64,000 nucleotides of DNA from Rhodobacter sp. (GTDB lineage: Bacteria; Pseudomonadota; Alphaproteobacteria; Rhodobacterales; Rhodobacteraceae): the NCBI GenBank assembly GCA_027489175.1, contig JAIYAE010000019.1, positions 186,001-250,000 on the forward strand. The letters are read 5' to 3'. Of the stretch, positions 24,494 to 32,640 are shown in pieces. The notes beneath the pieces are model-generated. The model did no database searches. It had not been told where the DNA came from and saw only the letters and a program-made list of their open reading frames with translations. Each line of letters begins with the position of its first letter. The first letter of the stretch is position 1. The translations under genes were made by a program, and so were the position numbers.

Positions 24494-25168
24494 ATGCGCC
24501 GCACCGACCGCCTCTTTGACCTGATCCAGATTCTGCGTGACGGACGACTGCACACCGCCCGCGCGATGGCCGCACGGCTGGAAGTCTCGACCCGCACCAT
24601 CTGGCGCGACATGGCCACCCTCATCGCCTCCGGCCTGCCGGTTGAGGGCGAACGCGGCGTCGGCTACGCCTTGCGCGAGCCGATCACCCTGCCGCCCATG
24701 ACCCTGACCCCGGATGAGGTGCAGGCCCTGACCCTTGGCCTGCAACTTGTCCGAAACGGGGCCGACCCCTCGCTCACCCGCGCCGCAGAAAACCTGCGGA
24801 CCAAGATCGCCGCGGTGGTACCCGCCCGGCTGATGGACGGCGACGGGCACGACACCTGGGTCTTTCCGGGGGCCGAGGCGCTGGCCGCAGCCCGCCACCT
24901 CCCCGCTCTGCGCCGGGCGATCCGCCTGCGCGAACGGGTGGTCTTGGGCTACCCCGACAGGGACGGGCAGGTCACGCTCCGCCCGGTGCGGCCGCTGATC
25001 CTGGAATTCTGGGGCCGGGTCTGGACACTCGCCGCCTGGTGCGAAACCCGCGCCGCCTTTCGCAGCTTTCGCGTCGACCGCCTCGACAGCCTTGCCGGCA
25101 CAGGCGAGTCCTTCCCGGATGAGGCCGGCCGCAACCTTGCCACCTACCGTGCAAGCGTCAGCGCCTGA
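24494..25168 (+). CDS. YafY-family transcriptional regulator with WYL domain
   Basis: A 224-residue regulator. The N-terminal winged helix (LFDLIQILRDGRLHTARAMA ... VSTRTIWRDMATL) is followed by a WYL-type ligand domain (about 130-215) with the RPVRPLILEFWGRVWTLAAW strand. It is a full-length relative of the short protein at 23488. The two operator candidates lie upstream of the neighbours rather than of this gene, so which of the two regulators binds them is open. Confidence 0.8.
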   Translation: MRRTDRLFDLIQILRDGRLHTARAMAARLEVSTRTIWRDMATLIASGLPVEGERGVGYALREPITLPPMTLTPDEVQALTLGLQLVRNGADPSLTRAAENLRTKIAAVVPARLMDGDGHDTWVFPGAEALAAARHLPALRRAIRLRERVVLGYPDRDGQVTLRPVRPLILEFWGRVWTLAAWCETRAAFRSFRVDRLDSLAGTGESFPDEAGRNLATYRASVSA

Positions 25169-25191
25169 GGCCGCACACCATCCGGCAGGCA

Positions 25192-25461
25192 TCAAGGCTG
25201 GTCTTTGCGCCTTGCTTTGCCAAGCAGTCGGATCAGACCCCAGACCAGATAGAACAGCGCCGCAAACCCGAAGGCCGTGGCGCAAACGACGATCCAGAAC
25301 ACGTCGGGCCGCTCGGCCGCTTGGATCAGGCCATCATTGACCGGCCCCGGGCCAGCGCCAAGGCTGACAAGCGCCAGGAATTTGAGGGCGACCTGCGCAA
25401 AGAGCCCGGCAACCAGGCCCAGTCCAGCAGCTGCGCCGATCAGGATAAGGTGTTTGGTCAT
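25192..25461 (-). CDS. Small inner-membrane protein, hypothetical
   Basis: An 89-residue protein with two predicted membrane helices (LILIGAAAGLGLVAGLFAQV and a second at VFWIVVCATAFGFAALFYLV) and a basic C-terminus (GKARRKDQP). ATG 25461 begins right at the first helix; upstream codons look non-coding. No family recognised. It is convergent with the WYL regulator. Confidence 0.55.
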   Translation of the reverse strand: MTKHLILIGAAAGLGLVAGLFAQVALKFLALVSLGAGPGPVNDGLIQAAERPDVFWIVVCATAFGFAALFYLVWGLIRLLGKARRKDQP

Positions 25462-25753
25462 GCTGTCCCAAATGGCCCGGGTGACGTCTCTGCCCCCCGT
25501 GACGGTCCGCGTGGTCCCCGTCAATCCCCCTTCAAGGATCTGCCGGATCGCAAGCCTGCTTTCACCCGGTCGGGCGGCCGCCGATGGCCGGGGCAAGCCC
25601 CGCTGCAGACAGGCGGAGCGATTCGATCCGAATGGTTAACCGCCGTTGGACCCAGCGCGCGTAGAGACAAAAGGAAGACGCAAAGGAGACAGGAAAAAGA
25701 GTGAGGATTGTCCGCCAAGTATCTGAATTAACGCCCAGACCTCTGGTGTTGCG
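25462..25753. other. Gene-poor stretch
   Basis: About 290 bases with no convincing gene. A frame on the plus strand from GTG 25701 has AAGGAG twelve bases upstream but runs antisense into the ABC ATPase gene and shows no domain. No clear terminator hairpin was seen here. Confidence 0.4.
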
Positions 25754-26836
25754 TCAGACGCCGAAAACAAAGCAGCGATCCCGCCGGATCATCAACCACA
25801 AGACGGTGCCGGGCTTCGGCAGGAACACCCCGGGGACGCTGGCGGTCAGCTTTGCGCCCTCGAAATCCATCGCGAAATCGACCAGGCTTTCGCGGCCCAG
25901 ATAGCGGCTGCGCAGCACCGTTCCCCGCGCGGGAACCCCTTCTTCCGGCGTCGGATTGGGGCCGCGGCCGCCCCGGTCAAAGTCGATCCGCAAGTGCTGC
26001 GGGCGGATCACGATCTCAACCGCGCCGCCATCGGCATGGCCCGGGGTCAGGAAGGCGCCAAAGGGTGTCTCGGTCAATGCCCCCTTCGACACCCCACGGA
26101 TCACGTTGATATCGCTGAAGAAAGCCGCCGCCGCCTTGTCCACCGGCGCGTTGTAGACGTTGTAAGGGGCGCCGCGCTGCACGATCCGCCCGGCGCGCAT
26201 CAGCGCAATCTCATCGGCCATCCGCATCGCCTCATCGGGTTCATGCGTGACCAGAAGGACGCCGGTGCCCTCTTCCTTCAAAAGCTCCAGCGTGCGGTCG
26301 CGGATGCCATCGCGCAACCGGTTGTCGAGGCCCGAGAACGGCTCGTCCATCAGCATGACCCGCGGTTTCGGCGCCAGCGCCCGGGCCAAGGCCACCCGCT
26401 GCTGCTCGCCCCCCGAAAGCTGGTGCGGGTGCTTTGGGCCGAACCCGTGAAGGTCAACCTTTTCAAGGAGTTCCCCAACCCGCCTGGCCTTTTCCGCCTT
26501 GTCGATCCGCAGGCCGAAGCCGACGTTTTCCGCCACCGTCAGATGCGGAAACAGGGCGAAATCCTGAAACATCAGCCCGACTGACCGTTGCTCGGGCGGC
26601 AGATGCACCCCCGGACCTTCGACCAGCCGCCCGTCGATCCGGACCGTCCCGGTATCGGCGCGTTCCACCCCCGCGATCATCCGCAGCGTGGTGGATTTCC
26701 CGCAGCCCGAGGGGCCAAGAAGGCAGGTCACCTGCCCTGCCGCGACCGCCAGCGACACGTCATTCACCACCGGCCGCCCACCGAAGCTGCGGCCGAGATG
26801 CGAAACCTCAAGACGAAGGGGAAGGGCGTCGGGCAT
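25754..26836 (-). CDS. ABC transporter ATPase with TOBE domain (FbpC/PotA type), no permease nearby
   Basis: A 360-residue ATPase: Walker A GPSGCGKSTT, signature LSGGEQQRVALARAL, Walker B VMLMDEPFSGLD, H-loop LLVTHEP. A C-terminal TOBE-like domain (about 270-355) places it with importers of Fe(III), polyamines or sugars (FbpC, PotA). No binding protein or permease gene adjoins it; upstream on the same strand is a glycosyltransferase. It could serve a transporter encoded elsewhere or share an ATPase role. Substrate cannot be assigned. Confidence 0.82.
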   Translation of the reverse strand: MPDALPLRLEVSHLGRSFGGRPVVNDVSLAVAAGQVTCLLGPSGCGKSTTLRMIAGVERADTGTVRIDGRLVEGPGVHLPPEQRSVGLMFQDFALFPHLTVAENVGFGLRIDKAEKARRVGELLEKVDLHGFGPKHPHQLSGGEQQRVALARALAPKPRVMLMDEPFSGLDNRLRDGIRDRTLELLKEEGTGVLLVTHEPDEAMRMADEIALMRAGRIVQRGAPYNVYNAPVDKAAAAFFSDINVIRGVSKGALTETPFGAFLTPGHADGGAVEIVIRPQHLRIDFDRGGRGPNPTPEEGVPARGTVLRSRYLGRESLVDFAMDFEGAKLTASVPGVFLPKPGTVLWLMIRRDRCFVFGV

Positions 26837-26908
26837 GAAAACTCAAGTGATTTGGTCAGGCATTTTCTAGCAGCGCCGCCCGCGCATCACAAGCCGCCGC
26901 CCGGAGCC

Positions 26909-27805
26909 CTAGCCACCCGGCTGGACCGGCCCGTAAAAGGCGACGATTGCGCGTTTCACATGGCCCAACACCGTATCCGACCAGATCAGCGTGCGACCAT
27001 GCCGGTCCGTCAGACGGCCGTTGTCGGGCAGCGCCAACAGCACCTCGGGCTTGACCGTCATCCCGCAAAGCGTGACCGCAACCAGCCCCCGCCGCCGCGC
27101 CCTGACCCAAGGCAGTACCGCCCAGACATAGCCAAGCAGCGCGATCCGCGACATGTATTCCGTCGGCAGTTTCACCGCAAAAGACGTCGGCACCGCAGCC
27201 GCCACCGCCTGGGCAGCCCAACTCATGAACCGTTCGTCTGCGCGCATTGGTGGGAAGCCGAACGTCGGATACTGGCGTTTAAGCTCTTGGAAACGCGCAG
27301 CAATATAGCCGCAGTTCGCAGGGTGATAGACCACGACCGAGGAATTGCCCCGCGCATAGCGCTTGCCCCCGCTCAGCCGGTAGGCCAGCCGACCCAGGGG
27401 CCCAAAGGGCAGGACGGCGCTTTGCAGCAGCATCAGCCCCCCTGGCTGCAAAAGGCCAACGGCCTGGCCGACATCGCCCAGAATGACGGTATCAAGGTCC
27501 AGATAGACCGCCGGCAGATCATCCGGTACGACGCCGGGGTCGAACATGCACAGCTTGGCCTGACAGCCGCCGCCCCGCATGTCAGGCTCAAGCCAAACCT
27601 CGGGGATCGGGCGCGGCGTCACCCGGGCGTCCAGCCCTGGGCGCGCGCGGTCGGTCAGCAGCACAAAGCGCGGCTGCCGGGTCGCATGCAGTGCAACGGC
27701 GGCGACAAGGCGGTTGACCGTATCCACCCCGTATTTGCCGCCCCAGAGGATCATCACGCATTGCCAGGTGGGCGAGACGCCCCCTGCGCCGTCAGAGGGT
27801 GGCAT
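26909..27805 (-). CDS. Glycosyltransferase with GT-A type DxD motif, hypothetical
   Basis: A protein of about 298 residues. It contains a GT-A-like strand ending in a DxD motif (AVYLDLDTVILGD, metal and nucleotide-sugar binding) after a Lys/Cys-containing acceptor region (AKLCMFDPG). This is the pattern of family 8/32-like sugar transferases. The start is uncertain: ATG 27805 overlaps the end of the SDR gene by 14 bases; ATG 27754 is an alternative. A role in surface polysaccharide or lipopolysaccharide synthesis is possible but not shown by context. Confidence 0.65.
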   Translation of the reverse strand: MPPSDGAGGVSPTWQCVMILWGGKYGVDTVNRLVAAVALHATRQPRFVLLTDRARPGLDARVTPRPIPEVWLEPDMRGGGCQAKLCMFDPGVVPDDLPAVYLDLDTVILGDVGQAVGLLQPGGLMLLQSAVLPFGPLGRLAYRLSGGKRYARGNSSVVVYHPANCGYIAARFQELKRQYPTFGFPPMRADERFMSWAAQAVAAAVPTSFAVKLPTEYMSRIALLGYVWAVLPWVRARRRGLVAVTLCGMTVKPEVLLALPDNGRLTDRHGRTLIWSDTVLGHVKRAIVAFYGPVQPGG

Positions 27806-28568
27806 TCGTCGCCCCGCCATCCAGAAGGATGTTCTGTCCGACGATGAACCCCGCGTGTTGCGAGCAGAGGAACGCGCAGGCCGCGCCAAACTCGGCCGCG
27901 GTGCCGTAGCGCCCGGCGGGAATCGTGGCGCTGCGCTCGGCAATCGCGTCTTCCATGCTGATGCCGCGCGCCTTGACAACGGCCCCGTCCAGCGCGATCG
28001 CGCGGTCGGTGGCATGGATGCCGGGCAGCAGGTTGTTGATCGTCACCCCCTTGCCCGCCACCTGGCGTGAGGTGCCGCCGACAAAGCCCGTCAGCCCCGC
28101 CCGCGCCGCGTTCGAAAGGCCCAGAACCGGCACCGGCGCCTTGACCGAGACTGAGGTGATGTTGACCACCCTGCCCCAGCCCTTGGCCATCATCCCGGGC
28201 AGGCAGGCCTGCATCAGCGCGATGGGCGTCAGCATGTTGGCATCCAGCGCCTTGATGAAATCCTCACGCGCCCAGTCTGACCACATGCCCGGTGGCGGCC
28301 CCCCGGCATTGGTCACCAGAATATCAAACGGGCCGTGTTCCAGCACCGCTGCGCGCCCCGCCTCGCTGGTGATGTCGCCCGCAATGGTGACCACATTCAC
28401 CTGAAACCGCGCCCGGATCTCTGCCGCCGCCGCCTCCAGCGCCTCGCTTCCGCGGGCATTCATCACCAGATCAACGCCCGCTTCGGCCAGTGCTTCGGCA
28501 CAGCCGCGCCCCAACCCTTTGGACGATGCACATACCAGCGCCCGTTTGCCTGCTATTCCCAGATCCAT
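27792..28568 (-). CDS. Short-chain dehydrogenase/reductase
   Basis: A 258-residue classical SDR: nucleotide-binding CASSKGLGRG near the N-terminus, NNAG-equivalent VTNAGGPPPG, a catalytic Ser in NITSVSVKAPV and an Asn in place of the usual Tyr-x-x-x-Lys (LGLSNAARAGLTG), so the catalytic Tyr and Lys are replaced. This matches a known SDR subgroup with altered active sites. ATG 28568 has GGGGG at a suitable distance; ATG 28574 is an alternative. Confidence 0.8.
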   Translation of the reverse strand: MDLGIAGKRALVCASSKGLGRGCAEALAEAGVDLVMNARGSEALEAAAAEIRARFQVNVVTIAGDITSEAGRAAVLEHGPFDILVTNAGGPPPGMWSDWAREDFIKALDANMLTPIALMQACLPGMMAKGWGRVVNITSVSVKAPVPVLGLSNAARAGLTGFVGGTSRQVAGKGVTINNLLPGIHATDRAIALDGAVVKARGISMEDAIAERSATIPAGRYGTAAEFGAACAFLCSQHAGFIVGQNILLDGGATNATL

Positions 28569-28684
28569 CCGCATCCCCCAAGCTTTGCGCGCAACCCTAC
28601 CAGCGCAAGGGCTGGGGGCAAGCCTGCCCTTCAAGCTTGCGCTTTTTCCAAACACTCCCGCCCGAGGCCGACGCGGAGCCGGTT

Positions 28685-28707
28685 GGCGCGCGCCCTTCGC
28701 GCGCGCC
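28685..28707 (-). terminator. GC-rich hairpin downstream of the SnoaL-like gene
   Basis: Perfect 9-bp stem GGCGCGCGC / GCGCGCGCC (28685-28693 and 28699-28707) with a five-base loop, 60 bases after the stop of the minus-strand SnoaL-like gene. It has no U tract, so it may act as a transcript-protecting hairpin or Rho-dependent end rather than a classic terminator. Confidence 0.45.
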
Positions 28708-28718
28708 AGAGGCGACAC

Positions 28719-28760
28719 AAAGGACTTCGCGCGGAACGCGCTCAATTTGGCAAGCGCTGG
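28719..28760. repeat. Copy 1 of a structured intergenic repeat beside a stop codon
   Basis: AAAGGACTTC-GCGCG-GAA-CGCGC-TC...TTGGCAAGCGCTGG. The same block occurs at 57398-57441 with a different stem (GCGGCG-GAA-CGCCGC), so the stem bases change together. This copy ends six bases before the stop codon of the SnoaL-like gene (minus strand). Confidence 0.6.
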
Positions 28761-28766
28761 TCGGGA

Positions 28767-29132
28767 TCAGCTGGAATAGAAGAACTCTTCCCGCGTGATC
28801 TTGCCGTTCTGCACATGGTAGACCGCGACTTCGCGTCCCTGGCTCCGCTCACCTGTGGCCTTGTTGGTGGTATCCATCCCGAAGATCACTGCAAACCGGT
28901 CATCGCCGTGCAGAAAGGGCCCCTCAACCGTCAGGCCATGGGTGATGAAGGCCCCCTCCCACCAGTCATGCTTGCCGTGAATCCCGGCCACACCCTTGGT
29001 TTCGCGCCCGCCGCCCATGTCCATCGCTTCAACCGAAACGGCATCAGGGGCGTAAAGCAGGTCAAGGTTCTGCCGCGTGCGGTCTTCGCGGCAGCCGGCC
29101 ACCAGGGCATCTGCAATCTCTTTGACGGTCAT
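28767..29132 (-). CDS. SnoaL-like (NTF2-fold) protein
   Basis: A 121-residue protein of the SnoaL/ketosteroid-isomerase-like NTF2 fold. The segment MTVKEIADALVAGCREDR, then LDLLYAPDAVSVEAM, and the closing NGKITREEFFYSS are typical of the family. Members include polyketide cyclases, hydrolases and stress proteins, so activity cannot be assigned. GGAGGG upstream of ATG 29132 is an excellent SD. A GTTC-N7-GTTC box lies 14 bases upstream. Confidence 0.78.
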   Translation of the reverse strand: MTVKEIADALVAGCREDRTRQNLDLLYAPDAVSVEAMDMGGGRETKGVAGIHGKHDWWEGAFITHGLTVEGPFLHGDDRFAVIFGMDTTNKATGERSQGREVAVYHVQNGKITREEFFYSS

Positions 29133-29145
29133 TTCAACCCTCCAT

Positions 29146-29160
29146 GTTCTATTAATGTTC
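29146..29160 (-). promoter_or_regulatory. LexA-type SOS box candidate (GTTC-N7-GTTC)
   Basis: GTTC-tattaat-GTTC at 29146-29160 matches the alphaproteobacterial LexA operator GTTCN7GTTC known from Rhodobacter, Rhizobium and Caulobacter. It lies 14 bases before the SnoaL-like gene on the minus strand and about 80 bases before prfC. The AT-rich context is what a promoter would show. A 15-base pattern can occur by chance, so this is a candidate only. Confidence 0.5.
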
Positions 29161-29240
29161 TCATGTTTGCGTAAGTTGCCGAGTCGCACAAGCCCTCGCT
29201 TTTCGTTGCGGCCAATCCTTGCGCAGCCTATAGGGGGGCC

Positions 29241-30836
29241 ATGTCGAACCATGCCCCCCTGCCGCCCGAAATCGCCCGCCGCCGGACCTTTGCGATCATT
29301 TCGCACCCCGATGCCGGCAAAACCACGCTGACCGAAAAGTTCCTCCTGTTCGGGGGCGCGATCCAGATGGCCGGCCAGGTCCGCGCCAAGGGCGATGCGC
29401 GGCGCACCCGGTCGGACTTCATGAAGCTGGAGCAGGAGCGGGGCATTTCCGTCTCGGCCTCGGCCATGTCCTTCGATTTCCGGCAGTATCGCTTCAACCT
29501 GGTCGACACCCCCGGCCACAGCGACTTTTCCGAAGACACCTATCGCACGCTGACCGCCGTTGATGCCGCCATCATGGTGATCGACGGTGCGAAGGGCGTG
29601 GAAAGCCAGACGCGGAAGCTGTTTGAGGTCTGCCGCCTGCGCGACCTGCCGATCCTGACCTTCTGCAACAAGATGGACCGCGAATCCCGCGACGTGTTCG
29701 AGATCATCGACGAGATTCAGGAAAACCTGGCGATCGACGTGACCCCGGCGTCCTGGCCCATCGGCATCGGGCGGGAGTTTGTCGGCGCCTATGACCTTCT
29801 GCACGACAAGCTGGAGATCATGGACCGCGCCGACCGCAACAAGGTGGCGGAATCGATCAAGATCAGCGGCGTGAACGACCCGAAGCTTGCCGAACATATC
29901 CCGGCTGAGCTGCTGCAGAAATTCCATGACGAACTGGAAATGGCACGGGAACTGCTGCCGGCCTTTGACCGCGCGGCCTTCCTCAACGGGTCGATGACGC
30001 CGATCTGGTTCGGGTCGGCGATCAACTCGTTCGGGGTGAAAGAGTTGATGGACGGCATCGGCGAATACGGGCCGGAACCGCAGCCGCAGCGGGCGGCCGA
30101 ACGCCAGATCGATCCGGAGGAAACCCCGGTGACCGGCTTTGTCTTCAAGGTGCAGGCCAACATGGACCCCAAGCACCGCGACCGGGTGGCCTTTGTCCGC
30201 CTTGCCTCGGGGCACTTCGAACGGGGGATGAAGCTGCATCACGTGCGGACCAAGAAGCCGATGACGGTGGCCAGCCCGGTCCTGTTCCTGGCCGCCGACC
30301 GCGAGCTGGCCGAAGAGGCCTGGGCCGGTGACATCATCGGCATCCCGAACCACGGGCAATTGCGGATCGGCGACGCGCTGACCGAAGGCGAAGCCCTGCG
30401 CTTCACCGGAATCCCCAGCTTTGCGCCGGAGCTTCTGCAGACCGTCCGCGCGATGGACCCGATGAAGGCCAAGCATCTGGAAAAGGCGCTGACCCAATTC
30501 GCCGAAGAGGGGGCCGCCAAGGTCTTCAAGCCGATGATCGGGTCGGGCTACATCGTGGGTGTCGTGGGCGCCCTGCAGTTCGACGTGCTGGCCAGCCGGA
30601 TCGAGCAGGAATACAGCCTGCCCGTCCGGTTCGAAGGGTCAAACTTCCAAAGCGCCCGCTGGATTGCCGGGGACAAGGCAGCGATCGAACAGTTGGTCAA
30701 CGTGAACAAGGGCCATATCGCGCATGACAGCGATGGGGACCTCGTGTTCCTGACCCGCCTGCAATGGGACATCGACCGGGTGGTGCGGGACTATCCGGGC
30801 GTCAAGCTGACCGCGACGAAGGAGATGATGGTCTGA
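29241..30836 (+). CDS. prfC: Peptide chain release factor 3
   Basis: A 531-residue translational GTPase that recycles RF1/RF2 after termination. G1 (ISHPDAGKTTLTEK), G3 (DTPGHSDFSED) and G4 (CNKMD) motifs are intact, and the C-terminus has the RF3 domain III pattern (VGALQFDVLASRIEQEY). Length fits the family. No overlap with neighbours. Confidence 0.96.
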   Translation: MSNHAPLPPEIARRRTFAIISHPDAGKTTLTEKFLLFGGAIQMAGQVRAKGDARRTRSDFMKLEQERGISVSASAMSFDFRQYRFNLVDTPGHSDFSEDTYRTLTAVDAAIMVIDGAKGVESQTRKLFEVCRLRDLPILTFCNKMDRESRDVFEIIDEIQENLAIDVTPASWPIGIGREFVGAYDLLHDKLEIMDRADRNKVAESIKISGVNDPKLAEHIPAELLQKFHDELEMARELLPAFDRAAFLNGSMTPIWFGSAINSFGVKELMDGIGEYGPEPQPQRAAERQIDPEETPVTGFVFKVQANMDPKHRDRVAFVRLASGHFERGMKLHHVRTKKPMTVASPVLFLAADRELAEEAWAGDIIGIPNHGQLRIGDALTEGEALRFTGIPSFAPELLQTVRAMDPMKAKHLEKALTQFAEEGAAKVFKPMIGSGYIVGVVGALQFDVLASRIEQEYSLPVRFEGSNFQSARWIAGDKAAIEQLVNVNKGHIAHDSDGDLVFLTRLQWDIDRVVRDYPGVKLTATKEMMV

Positions 30837-30993
30837 TCCCCTGTCCCGGGCTGGGCAGTTTTGCGCGGGCATAAAGATCAATGGCTTGCGGGATAGTTTC
30901 ATCTTTCGGTAACCTTTCCGCAGACTTGACCCGGCATTGGGCGGGCCATAGGCTTGGCCGATGCTGGCGGCCAGCACGTCGTCGGAGATGGCC

Positions 30994-32001
30994 ATGACCC
31001 AACCCCCGGCCCCCCCTGCCACTGCCGGGCCGGACCCTGTCAAGGGCGCTGATCAAGGCATTGCCCCAAACGCTGGCCCAAACCTTGGCCCCACCCCGCA
31101 AGACCCGCCAGCCGAATCCAGCCCTGCCGATCCCGACCCCTTGGCCGCCTTTCCGGACGAGGAAGAAGATGACGACGGTCCGACCGTCACCTACCCCGAT
31201 GCGCCCGACAGCCTGATCGAGCTTTGGATGGCGCGGCGAAAGCGCATGGCACTCGGCCCGGGCGAGGCCCTGCCGCCGCTGGATGTGCCGCTGCAACCGC
31301 TGCTGGAGGCGCGGATCGAACCGCTGCCGCCGCCCCCAAAGCCCGACCCCGAGGCAGGCCCCGACGCGGGCGAGCGGCAGTCCATCCACGGCCAGAAACT
31401 GCGCGCCATCCGGGCGGAACTGGTGGGCAAGCCGGAACTTGCGGCGCTGAATGCGATCCTGATCGCGCATCTGCGCAAGCGCAGCTATCCGCGTGAGGCG
31501 CCACTTCTGTTCCGCCGGATCTGGACCGAGGCAGGCCCAGCCCTGATGCAGGAACTGCCGGGGCGATGGCTGATCTCCTCCATCATCACTTTTGGCGACC
31601 ATGGCGAAACGGAAGCGCAGCGCCGGATCGGCCTGTCGATGAACGTGTTCTTTTCGTTGATGAAACTCTACGAGTTTGAGCGCTTTCATTCCGGCGTCTG
31701 GCCAGAGCGTGCCTTTCCGGCCCGGCGCACAGGAAAGAAGAAACTGCCGCTCGACATGCCGCAATTTGCGCTTCTGGGCGGGGGCCTTGACGTCAACCTG
31801 CTGGCGCAGCTGTGGCATGAAGCGCGCGAGGAACCGGTGGCCGGTGCCCTTGCCTGCCATCTTCTGCAGCGCCTGAACGAAGACCCGCGCAACCTGTTCC
31901 GCCGCATCGGCCTGATGCGCGCCGACAAGCATATGGACCGGATGGAAGCCGACGCGGCCGCAGCACCAGTGGCCCCCACCCCGGACGTGCCACCCGGCTG
32001 A
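30994..32001 (+). CDS. Hypothetical protein with Pro-rich N-terminus
   Basis: A 335-residue protein of unknown function, probably conserved among relatives. Residues 1-70 are Pro/Ala/Asp-rich and likely disordered; the rest is mostly helical, with conserved-looking runs LRAIRAELVGKPELAALNAI, QELPGRWLISSIITFGDHGE and GLDVNLLAQLWHEAREEPVA. No membrane segment or signal peptide is seen. ATG 30994 has GGAG six bases upstream; ATG 30961 is a less likely start. Confidence 0.65.
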   Translation: MTQPPAPPATAGPDPVKGADQGIAPNAGPNLGPTPQDPPAESSPADPDPLAAFPDEEEDDDGPTVTYPDAPDSLIELWMARRKRMALGPGEALPPLDVPLQPLLEARIEPLPPPPKPDPEAGPDAGERQSIHGQKLRAIRAELVGKPELAALNAILIAHLRKRSYPREAPLLFRRIWTEAGPALMQELPGRWLISSIITFGDHGETEAQRRIGLSMNVFFSLMKLYEFERFHSGVWPERAFPARRTGKKKLPLDMPQFALLGGGLDVNLLAQLWHEAREEPVAGALACHLLQRLNEDPRNLFRRIGLMRADKHMDRMEADAAAAPVAPTPDVPPG

Positions 32002-32010
32002 TCTGCCGGG

Positions 32011-32421
32011 TCAGGACCCGATGGCCGCCATGGCCGAAGACCGCGCCCCGTGGTCAGGCGAGCGCTTGGCCAGGGTCACCCGCCGGACCAGGGCGGGCAA
32101 GGTTGCGCAACCCTCGGCCACGATGCGCAGCATGGTCTCGCCTTCGGTGAAGCCGTGGCCAATGCGCACGACCGCCACCTCACCCGGATGCAAGGCCGGC
32201 GTGTGACCCAGAAAGCCTTGCGCCACCGTTTCCACCCGGAACCGGACGCGCAGGCAGCCCTTTGTCGGGGCGGCCAGCAGGATGCCGTAAGACGTTGCTT
32301 CGGACACCGAAGACAGCGGGAAGTTCTGCCGACAGCCGGAGCGCGGGCAGGGATCAGCCTGACTGGGGGTTGCAGACAGCATAGCCGAAAGGACAAGCCC
32401 GGCCAGAAAAGCAATGCGCAT
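32011..32421 (-). CDS. Small secreted protein, hypothetical
   Basis: A 136-residue protein with a signal peptide (AFLAGLVLSAMLSATPSQAD) and an immediately following Cys-containing segment (PCPRSGCRQNFPL). A later cysteine pair (KGC, EGC) could form disulfides. No domain recognised. The gene is convergent with the hypothetical at 30994. ATG 32421 is chosen over the GTG at 32424. Confidence 0.6.
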   Translation of the reverse strand: MRIAFLAGLVLSAMLSATPSQADPCPRSGCRQNFPLSSVSEATSYGILLAAPTKGCLRVRFRVETVAQGFLGHTPALHPGEVAVVRIGHGFTEGETMLRIVAEGCATLPALVRRVTLAKRSPDHGARSSAMAAIGS

Positions 32422-32640
32422 CACAAATCACCTGAAAAACGGGATAGTCGGAAAGAGATCGTTCAAATGCCATTCAGTCTATCACGGCCCGGTCATTTTC
32501 CAAAGCGGCTTGGGCCCGCCTTGACCCACTGACGCAATTACGTTATGCGCGAAGCGCGGCCATTGGGGCCGAGACGCCGGGGCGCCCGGAAACTAGCGTC
32601 CCACAATCCTGCGGTCCGATACCGCATCCATAGGACGCTT
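32422..32640. promoter_or_regulatory. Divergent promoter region before the DEAD-box helicase
   Basis: A 219-base spacer between divergent genes with no convincing protein. It must hold promoters for both. A long leader is usual for stress- or cold-induced RNA helicases, but I see no specific motif. Confidence 0.35.

Noticed and set aside
25701..25904. 67-codon plus-strand frame with AAGGAG upstream
   Set aside because: The SD is twelve bases from the GTG and most of the frame is antisense to the ABC ATPase gene; no domain is visible.
29133..30497. Upstream extension of the SnoaL-like frame across prfC on the minus strand
   Set aside because: The extension is antisense to prfC; the excellent SD at 29132 marks the real start of the 121-residue protein.
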